The notes beneath the pieces were generated by a model that was given only the letters and a program-made list of their open reading frames with translations, made no database searches and was not told the DNA's origin. This document shows positions 57,792 to 64,000 of a stretch of 64,000 bases of DNA, one piece after another. The stretch is from positions 7,130,001 to 7,194,000 of the forward strand of contig NZ_CP114413.1 of assembly GCF_027270315.1 (NCBI RefSeq), given 5' to 3'. The position numbers and the translations under genes were made by a program. The first letter of the stretch is position 1. The number at the start of each line of letters is the position of its first letter. This stretch comes from Streptomyces cinnabarinus (lineage in GTDB: Bacteria; Actinomycetota; Actinomycetes; Streptomycetales; Streptomycetaceae).

Positions 57792-60700
57792 TCTCCCCGG
57801 GGGTCCTTGGTCTGGTCGGCGCCGGCACCAAAGCGCCGGTCGTGCACCGGGGGCTGGTAGTGGCCGGACGCGGGCTGGAAGGACTGGTGGAGTTTACGAA
57901 GGGTCCAGCCCGACATCCGGTGCGTCCGTGGGAAGGGCAGGTCGATGGCGCCCGGCAGGGTCTCGTTCCAGAAGGCGGTGAGGTCGGTGAAGCCGGCGGG
58001 CCGTTGTCCGTCCTCCTGTTGGGCCATCACTTCCAGCAGTCTGCTCTGCTGCGGCGCCACCTCATGGACCAGCGTGTGGAACAGTCCGTGCGGGGGGATC
58101 GGCGATACCTCAAGGCCCAAGGGGGTGGTGGTCATCAGCTGCTCGCAGAACGCGTTGCGGATTCCACCGCTGTCCTCGGCCAGCGTCCATGCCTCGTACG
58201 CGCGCAGCAGGTTGCCCCAGCTGGACAGCCCACCGCCGGGGGCGTCGAGCGGGCAGACCATGGCGGCGGAGTCCCGGTCCTGCAGACCGATGCGGATCCG
58301 GCGCGGACTCGTGATGTCTCCGAAGACCTGGACCTGGTTGTTCCATATGGCGCACAACAGCCGGTGCAGGATGTGCCTCCGGTCCGCCACCGTGCCCATC
58401 AGGAAGTCGTAGCCGTAGCCGAGCCGCTGACGCCATCTCAGGTGGTCGCCGGGCTGTTCCGCGGCGAGTGCCTCGGCCCACAGGGTCAGGGTCTCGCGCA
58501 CCTCCGGCACCTCGGTGAGACTCATCGAGCTGCGGAAGAGCACCACCGTGATGGACTCCGTGGACACCGGCCGGAACTCGATCTCGCGTTCGCTGTCACG
58601 CGGCAGCCGCATCTCGCGTTCCAGGAACCTGCGTACGGTCGCGTCGGAGGACGTAGCCGGATACACGATGAGCACCTTCAGCCGACCGCTTCCCTCCGGC
58701 GAGAATCCGACCGGCAGCAGTGAGGCCAGTTTGTGCCGGCACTGCTCCAGTGCGTCGTCGCCGACCTGTCCGCCACCGCCCGTGGCCGCCTCGGCCAGCA
58801 GAGTGCCCAGCCGCGGCAGCAGGGGGCGCTCTTCCCGGTTGCCGGGTTCCACGAACAGCCGCTTGATCCGGTGCTGGAGTTGATCCTTGATCACGTGTAC
58901 CGCGCGACGGGGTTCGGCTCGCGCCTCGCCGAATGCGGCCCGCCATTGCTCGGAGCTCACCAGGCGTCCCAGCAGGGCCTGTTCGTCCTCGGTCTCGCGC
59001 AACCCCTCGGCCAGCAGCAACCGCCGTACCACCGCCTCGTAGAAGGAGGCCAGGTCCGCCTGGGCGGGCAGGAGATACGACACGCCCGTGCGAGGCCGGT
59101 AGAGGTGGCGGGTGCGCTGACTGAAGGAGGCGTGCTCCTCGTCGGCCTGTTCGCGGAACGCGGCGACGAGGGCGTTCAGCTCGGACTTGACCCCGGCCAG
59201 GGTGCGGTCCCAGCGCGCCGCATGGTCGGCCCAGTGGCGGTGCCAGGTACGCCGGGACTCCCATTGGTACCAGGTGTCCTGCTGTTGCAGAACGGCGGAC
59301 ACCTCGGGGTCGGTCCACTTGGCTTTGACCAGCCCGCCCATGCGGTCCCGGATTCCCTGTGGTTGCGGGGGACCGGTGGTCAGTCCGGGTGGGCGCTCGG
59401 GCTCACGGCGCCGGTTCTCCAGCAGACCGGCGAAGCCGACCCGCTCCAGCCGGTCCTTGGCTCCAGGGTCGCCGAGGACAACGTGGTGGAGCTCCATGAC
59501 GTCGCACCGGCCCAGCAGTTGCCGCACCCCGCGCACCGGGTCGAATCCCGCCGCCAACTCGGCGACAAGTTGCCGCAGTTGGCGATCCAGGTCGCCCAGG
59601 GCGTCCTCCATCGCGACTTGCCGGGTGGCGAGCGCGTCGAGGATGGCGCGGGCTCCGGTGACAGGGCGGGGCTCGTTGATGGGCAGACTGGTCCGGCCCC
59701 ACAGAGGGTCGATGTTCGAGGCGGTGAAGAACTCGCGGACGAGTTCCCGTCTGGAGCCGTCAGGCGGGCGGGGCGCCGCGTCCTGCCGACGCAGTGCGGT
59801 GGCCTGAAGTCGCGAGGCGAGAAGCTCCGCCAACTCGTCGACCGGCACGGTCATGGAGGCGACCAGGCTCGTGGACACCCCCCGGTGGCCGATTCCGGTC
59901 GGCGCGATGGCCGCGCGCTCCACGTTCGTGTTGATGAAGGAGTCGGCGAAGGACTGGTAGAGGTGGTCACTGTCGTGCGTGCGGCCGTCGTCGTCGCCGA
60001 GTTCGGTGCCGAGCAGCGACATCATGAGCGAGACGACACTGCGGTGCAGGTCCTCGCGCTCGATGCCGGAGGTACGGCTGAACAGGAACGCCGTCTGCGC
60101 GGTGGAGGGGCGCAGCCGCACTGCCAGGCCGCCCGGGTACTCCAGGCGGAGCTGCCCCTGGGTGCCGACGTCGTCCAGGTTGTCCTCGGCGTCGGGTGCG
60201 TTCTGGTCGTCGACCAGGCGGAACAGGTCCACCAGCGCGCGGCCGGCGTTGAGCCGTGCGGCCCTGCCGCCGCCGCGCCCGTCGTCGAAGGCGGACGGCA
60301 TCAGCACCAGCGGGTAGATCTTCACCCGGTAGTGGGCTTCGTCGAAGGCCTGCCCGATCAGATGCAGATAGTCGTAGAAGATGCCCGAACCCGTGCCGCC
60401 GGCCACCGAGAAGGCCACGAACACGTCGCAGCTGTCGGCCAGTGTGCCCCCCAGCGACGTCAGATCACCGCCCGACTTGCTGATCATCGAGATCGCCTCG
60501 CGCAGCGGTCCCATGGCCGCGCCGAGGCCACTGCGGAAGGTCTCGAACAGCGCCCCCCGACCCACCGTGGGCAATTGTCCCGCGCCCCGGATCAGCGGTG
60601 CGACGCGTGGCTCGCTGGCCCGCGGTGGCAGCCATGTGCACAGTGGCCCGGGCAGATTGGTCCGTAGGCTGCGGGCCACCTCGGGATAGGAGTCGAAGCG

Positions 60701-60991
60701 CGGCAGCAACCCGAAGGTGGCGTGCGAGGTCCGGCTGTACGCGGCCTTGAGCGGCCCGTCGGCGCGCATGTGCGGCAGGCGGTTCAGCTCGGCCTCGTTG
60801 AGATCGGCGTACACGAACTGCAGACAGTCCGGCAGTTGGTACGGCAGCAGCTGTCGGCCCCGGAGCACGGGGAACAGGGCGGTGCCGTCCGGCCCGCAGA
60901 GCGCCTCGCGCAGCCGGTTCTCCAGTTCGGCGCCGATGAGGCAACCGGTGCCCCCGAGGCCGACGAAGAGCATCGGCTGATAGATCTTCAC
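57788..60991 (-). CDS. Tubulin/FtsZ-like GTPase family protein, 1067 residues
   Basis: The N-terminus MKIYQPMLFVGLGGTGCLIG matches the first nucleotide-binding loop of the bacterial tubulin-like family. Residues 190-207 (VFVAFSVAGGTGSGIFYD) hold the tubulin/FtsZ signature loop GGTGSG at 198-203. YRVKIYPLVLMPSAFDDG and LNAGRALVDLFRLVDD continue the GTPase domain. The remaining 700 residues are helical with no recognised domain and contain charged stretches. It is about three times the FtsZ length, so it is not a division protein. It may polymerise or act as a nucleotide-dependent scaffold for the operon's membrane proteins. Confidence 0.75.
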   Translation of the reverse strand: MKIYQPMLFVGLGGTGCLIGAELENRLREALCGPDGTALFPVLRGRQLLPYQLPDCLQFVYADLNEAELNRLPHMRADGPLKAAYSRTSHATFGLLPRFDSYPEVARSLRTNLPGPLCTWLPPRASEPRVAPLIRGAGQLPTVGRGALFETFRSGLGAAMGPLREAISMISKSGGDLTSLGGTLADSCDVFVAFSVAGGTGSGIFYDYLHLIGQAFDEAHYRVKIYPLVLMPSAFDDGRGGGRAARLNAGRALVDLFRLVDDQNAPDAEDNLDDVGTQGQLRLEYPGGLAVRLRPSTAQTAFLFSRTSGIEREDLHRSVVSLMMSLLGTELGDDDGRTHDSDHLYQSFADSFINTNVERAAIAPTGIGHRGVSTSLVASMTVPVDELAELLASRLQATALRRQDAAPRPPDGSRRELVREFFTASNIDPLWGRTSLPINEPRPVTGARAILDALATRQVAMEDALGDLDRQLRQLVAELAAGFDPVRGVRQLLGRCDVMELHHVVLGDPGAKDRLERVGFAGLLENRRREPERPPGLTTGPPQPQGIRDRMGGLVKAKWTDPEVSAVLQQQDTWYQWESRRTWHRHWADHAARWDRTLAGVKSELNALVAAFREQADEEHASFSQRTRHLYRPRTGVSYLLPAQADLASFYEAVVRRLLLAEGLRETEDEQALLGRLVSSEQWRAAFGEARAEPRRAVHVIKDQLQHRIKRLFVEPGNREERPLLPRLGTLLAEAATGGGGQVGDDALEQCRHKLASLLPVGFSPEGSGRLKVLIVYPATSSDATVRRFLEREMRLPRDSEREIEFRPVSTESITVVLFRSSMSLTEVPEVRETLTLWAEALAAEQPGDHLRWRQRLGYGYDFLMGTVADRRHILHRLLCAIWNNQVQVFGDITSPRRIRIGLQDRDSAAMVCPLDAPGGGLSSWGNLLRAYEAWTLAEDSGGIRNAFCEQLMTTTPLGLEVSPIPPHGLFHTLVHEVAPQQSRLLEVMAQQEDGQRPAGFTDLTAFWNETLPGAIDLPFPRTHRMSGWTLRKLHQSFQPASGHYQPPVHDRRFGAGADQTKDPRGE

Positions 60992-61072
60992 TGAGCCTCA
61001 CCTCGAGGGGACATGGCGTACGCGCGCGGTGACCGGGTGGATGGTCCGCGAACCGTGCGGACGCCTCGCGCG

Positions 61073-63484
61073 TCAGAAATCGTCGTCATAAGGCCGCCGT
61101 GTTTTCAGCGTGGTGTTCTGGGCGGCCGACTCGCGCTTGCCTCGGATCTGTCGCGACCGTCCCTCGGACCGCTCCTTCGGCGCGGTCCTCTCGGCGCCGC
61201 GCGCGCCACGTCCGGTGGGAGACGATCGCGCCGAGCGAGCGGCGGGACGGTGGTCGGCGAAGCCGAGGGAAAGACCGTCGGTGAGAGCGGAGCGCTGGTT
61301 GCGGGGGACGACGAGTCGCTCGCCACCCGCCAGCCGGACGACGAGTCCGCCGTCGGCGGTTCGGCGTACCCGATGGCGGCCCGGGGAGTCGTCCAGCAGG
61401 AGCCGCTGGTTGCCGCCCGTGGCCGCACGGAGCGAGAAGCCGAACTCGGGGCCGGCGTGGGCGGGTGCCCGCAGCCGGCTGAGCTCCATGTCGCCGCGGT
61501 ACAAGATCAGTTGGATGTCCGAGGTCTCGCGGGCCCGGCGCCGGTCCTGCCAGCGCAACCCCAGCAGCACCGCCAGGGCCAGGAGCAAGGCGGCCGCGGC
61601 GCCCACTTGCCTGTCGTACCGGTCGAGGAAGCCGGGCACCGGCACGACCCGGACCGTGACGAAGGTCTGCGTCAAGACCTGGCCCGATGTCTCGTCCCGC
61701 ACCGTCAACCGCCCTGACACTGCGCCGAGCGCCGCGTCCTGCCCGAAGTCGAGCCGCAGGGGCAGGCGCACGGCCTTGCCCGCGGCGACCGTCATCCTCT
61801 GTGGGCCCACGGTGAGCGCGCTGCCCGAAGAGCCGTCGTCCAGCGTCAGGCTCAGACGGTGCTCGGAGTCGTCGTCGTTGCGTAGTTCGACGCTGCCGTG
61901 CGCGGTGTCACCCGGGTGCACCTCCCGGTCCTCGAGGACGATCGCGCCGGTCACCAGCGGTGCGGAGGTGGCCAGTCGGGTGGAGTACGGGCTCAGGTCG
62001 CCCGCGATGCCCTCGCCGAGCATCAACCCGGTGAAGGACACCGCCCCGGTGGCGGTGCGCGGTACGGTGATGCGCGCCGAGAACTCACCGTCGTGTGCCT
62101 GGGGATCAGGTCCTTCACCGTCGTCCGTCAGGCGCACGGTGCGGGCCGGGAAGCCGGTGCCGGTCAGTTTCACCGACACTCTGATGCCGGCCAGTTGCGC
62201 GCGCTCGGTGAGGACGACGCCCTGTCGGGTCTGGAGCGTGACGTGGGCCGTGACCTGCTGTCCGGCGGTCGGGACGGGCGGGGAGACCAGGATGTAGGAG
62301 CGCAGGACGCCCTGCCAGATCGCGGTGGCCGTGATCCGTTGTGCCGACGCCCCGTCGAGCACCTGCACATGGACCCGCCAGGTTCCGGGGTAGGGATTGC
62401 GGATGCGCAGCGCCTCCACCGGCCCGGACTGGCCGACCAGTTCGAACTCCGAGCCGTGGGCTCTGCCGTTCAGCGGCACCTTTCGGCCGCGCGGGTCGTA
62501 GTACGTCACCGCGACGCCGTCCGGGTTCTCCTTGATGACGTCGATGGTCCCGTCCGTCGCGACCGGCGGGATCGTCACCTCCAGATCGGCGCTGGACGAC
62601 ACCGACGCCGTGTCACCAGGTGTCGTGCGCGCGCAGCGTGCGCCCGCGAAGGCGGTGAGCAGGACCTCGGCCACGTCGGCGGAACCTGCCGTGACACGCG
62701 CGGTGGGGCGGGCGGAGGGCAGATCGGCGCAGCGGCTCTGGTAGCCGCCCGCTGCGAGCGCGTCCAGCTGCTGCTTGTCGATGGCCGAGCCGAAGCCGAG
62801 GGGCCAGATCTGCACCTCGTCCGCGCGGGCCTGTTCGATCCTCTTCTTGAGCGCTTTCCGAGCGTTGGCATTGCGCGCATCGGGATCGTCGCCGTAAGCG
62901 GGGCTGTCGCTGACGTCGAGTTGACCGTCCGTCAGCAGGAAGACGATCTTCGGGGTGCTGTCCTCGCTGCCGGAGAGGAGCGACAGCGCCTGCGCCAGGG
63001 CCGCGGGGAAGTCGGTGCCGTTGCCCTCGGCGTCGGTTCGCCGGTGCAGGCCCGAAACGCAGGCACTCAGCCGCTCCCGGCCGGCCGCGTCCACCCGGGT
63101 CAGCGGGCACACGGTGTCCACGGGGGCCTGTCCGGACCGTGTCACGCTGCCGAAGCCGACCACGGCCACGCGGGACTTCTCGGAGACCTCCCCGAGCGCC
63201 AGCACCGCGGCGGCCGCACGTTCCGCGGCGACGTCCGCCTTCGACAGACTCCCGGACTCGTCGACCAGGACGACGAAGTCGACCGGGCCGGGACGCAGGG
63301 CCCCCTGATCATCCGTGGCGTGGGCCGGCACGGGAATGGCCGACGGCAGCAGCGCCAGTAATAGCGCGCAAATCACTCTCACCGTGCTCGGCAAGCCGAT
63401 CAACGGAAATGAGACGGGACGTAATGAGTCTCGCGAAGTTGGGCTCCGCCGTTTCGACGAAGGGCTGGAGGCGCCCGTCATCAT
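61073..63484 (-). CDS. Secreted, membrane-anchored vWA protein heading the GTPase operon
   Basis: 803 residues from ATG at 63484, preceded by an AGGGGGG ribosome-binding stretch. A signal or anchor helix lies at about 35-55 (VICALLLALLPSAIPVPAHA). A vWA domain follows with MIDAS VVLVDESGSLSKAD (72-85) and VFLLTDGQLD, then two or three Ig-like beta domains (about 290-620), a TM at about 630-648 (AAALLLALAVLLGLRW) and a basic 150-residue cytosolic tail with a small beta segment and ending RPYDDDF. It could sense outside signals and pass them to the GTPase/tubulin machinery. Codon 42 (63359-63361) is TTA, in the signal region, implying bldA control of the whole operon. Confidence 0.8.
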   Translation of the reverse strand: MMTGASSPSSKRRSPTSRDSLRPVSFPLIGLPSTVRVICALLLALLPSAIPVPAHATDDQGALRPGPVDFVVLVDESGSLSKADVAAERAAAAVLALGEVSEKSRVAVVGFGSVTRSGQAPVDTVCPLTRVDAAGRERLSACVSGLHRRTDAEGNGTDFPAALAQALSLLSGSEDSTPKIVFLLTDGQLDVSDSPAYGDDPDARNANARKALKKRIEQARADEVQIWPLGFGSAIDKQQLDALAAGGYQSRCADLPSARPTARVTAGSADVAEVLLTAFAGARCARTTPGDTASVSSSADLEVTIPPVATDGTIDVIKENPDGVAVTYYDPRGRKVPLNGRAHGSEFELVGQSGPVEALRIRNPYPGTWRVHVQVLDGASAQRITATAIWQGVLRSYILVSPPVPTAGQQVTAHVTLQTRQGVVLTERAQLAGIRVSVKLTGTGFPARTVRLTDDGEGPDPQAHDGEFSARITVPRTATGAVSFTGLMLGEGIAGDLSPYSTRLATSAPLVTGAIVLEDREVHPGDTAHGSVELRNDDDSEHRLSLTLDDGSSGSALTVGPQRMTVAAGKAVRLPLRLDFGQDAALGAVSGRLTVRDETSGQVLTQTFVTVRVVPVPGFLDRYDRQVGAAAALLLALAVLLGLRWQDRRRARETSDIQLILYRGDMELSRLRAPAHAGPEFGFSLRAATGGNQRLLLDDSPGRHRVRRTADGGLVVRLAGGERLVVPRNQRSALTDGLSLGFADHRPAARSARSSPTGRGARGAERTAPKERSEGRSRQIRGKRESAAQNTTLKTRRPYDDDF

Positions 63485-63870
63485 CGGACCACCCCCCTGG
63501 GACCCCGCTAGACCGTGCCAGTAGTTGTAGCACCAGGCGGTGGCGCCCGTAAGGGTTTGACTTAATTGGGAAGAGCCCCGTTCGTTGATCAAATGGAAAT
63601 TGAACAGAAAGGCGGCGGGTGTTCGAATTCCATCGATGTCGGAAGGTGATTCGGAATCCTCGTTTCCATATCTGTTCGATTTGAATGCGAGTCACCCGCT
63701 CCTATTGTGGCGTCGCGCCCGTCGCGCCCGTCGCTCCGGTTCCCGTCGGCCGCGGTCCGCTCGGCGCCGGGAGTCGTCGGCGTGGCAGGTTAACTCCCTG
63801 AAAACTTCTCGGACTTGCCGGGAAAATCTGTGAAGTTGTCATTGACATGTCAGCGTCTACGCGCGTCATC
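63485..63870. other. Intergenic promoter region, relatively AT-rich
   Basis: No gene is supported here. The base composition is lower in GC than its surroundings, especially 63580-63700. It should carry the leftward promoter of the vWA operon. On the right, TTGACA at 63842-63847 is a likely -35 element for the secreted protein. A short tandem repeat of GTCGCGCCC occurs at about 63711-63730. Confidence 0.55.
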
Positions 63871-63879
63871 ATGGTGCGC

Positions 63880-64000
63880 ATGAGATTCCCCCCACGGACC
63901 ACTCGTATCGGCGCCGCAGTCGCGCTCCTGTCCGCCGTCCTGCTGGGCGGTACCGTCACCGCGACCTCGGCGACCGCGGCCGCCACCGCTGTCGGTGACA
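63880..64000 (+). CDS. Secreted protein, N-terminal fragment (cut by window edge)
   Basis: The first 40 codons are visible: MRFPPRTTRIGAAVALLSAV followed by LLGGTVTATSATAAATAVGD. This is a classical Sec signal peptide with basic n-region, hydrophobic core and Ala-rich cleavage zone. An ATG at 63871 in the same frame is an alternative start. No purine-rich ribosome-binding site precedes either ATG, while TTGACA lies 33 bases before 63880, so a very short or absent leader is possible. Product unknown. Confidence 0.7.
   Translation, partial: MRFPPRTTRIGAAVALLSAVLLGGTVTATSATAAATAVGD

Noticed and set aside
63711..63738. Tandem GTCGCGCCC repeats as possible CRISPR or integration site
   Set aside because: Fewer than three short copies with no spacers and no integrase or cas gene nearby.
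63702..63986. Leftward 94-codon frame with Gly-Ala-Thr repeats
   Set aside because: It has no ribosome-binding site, lies opposite a clear signal peptide, and its repeat comes from a short tandem GTCGCGCCC DNA repeat.
1..64000. tRNA, rRNA, insertion sequences, phage attachment sites
   Set aside because: No cloverleaf, transposase, integrase or direct-repeat boundary was seen on either strand, including at the edges of the 37.4-63.5 kb block.

Overview
The window is very GC-rich DNA with strong third-position G/C, frequent GTG starts, four-base ATGA/GTGA gene overlaps and few TTA codons. Together with its gene families this points to a Streptomyces chromosome. From memory, the gene order of the first 36 kb resembles the S. 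coelicolor region holding the uricase and allantoin genes; no search was possible.

Region 1 (1-7.9 kb) handles purines and glyoxylate. It holds a catalase cut by the window edge, tartronate semialdehyde reductase and hydroxypyruvate isomerase (leftward). Rightward come a small thiamine-binding-like protein, a DauR/YheO-type HTH protein, OHCU decarboxylase, HIU hydrolase, uricase, a guanine/8-oxoguanine deaminase-type amidohydrolase and an NCS2 purine permease. Region 3 (28.6-35.7 kb) completes the pathway with malate synthase, an IclR-family AllR-like repressor, allantoinase and allantoicase. The two halves share two palindromic operator types: TTCY-N7-GGAA, in tandem pairs exactly 21 bp apart, and TCAACA-N3-TGTTGA. 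They therefore look like one regulon: urate to allantoin to glyoxylate, with catalase removing the peroxide made by uricase and Hyi/GarR/malate synthase consuming glyoxylate.

Region 2 (7.8-28.6 kb) separates the halves. It contains an exonuclease, an AraC regulator, an NmrA-type reductase, an MFS exporter with a divergent HxlR regulator, and a lipoprotein/adaptor/ABC exporter operon divergent from its two-component system. A thioesterase, small housekeeping-type genes, an aminotransferase divergent from an HxlR regulator, a secreted vWA pair, two divergent IucA/IucC siderophore synthetases, a HipA-like kinase and a SelW-like protein follow.

Region 4 (37.4-63.5 kb) is the most unusual part: a dense 26-kb block that looks like a biological-conflict or signalling super-locus. 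On the left, a protein with a possible gasdermin-like strand pattern is divergent from a CHAT-family protease. Three further large proteins follow on the same strand, with decayed CHAT domains and STAND-type NTPase domains. Converging on them is a six-gene leftward operon: secreted/anchored vWA protein, tubulin/FtsZ-like protein, multi-pass membrane protein, pseudokinase, zinc-ribbon GTPase of the double-GTPase type, and a tail-anchored protein resembling the GTPase-associated protein GAP1. The second and fourth CHAT/STAND genes and the first gene of the facing operon each carry a TTA codon, so both halves may depend on bldA tRNA. The window ends in the signal peptide of a secreted protein.
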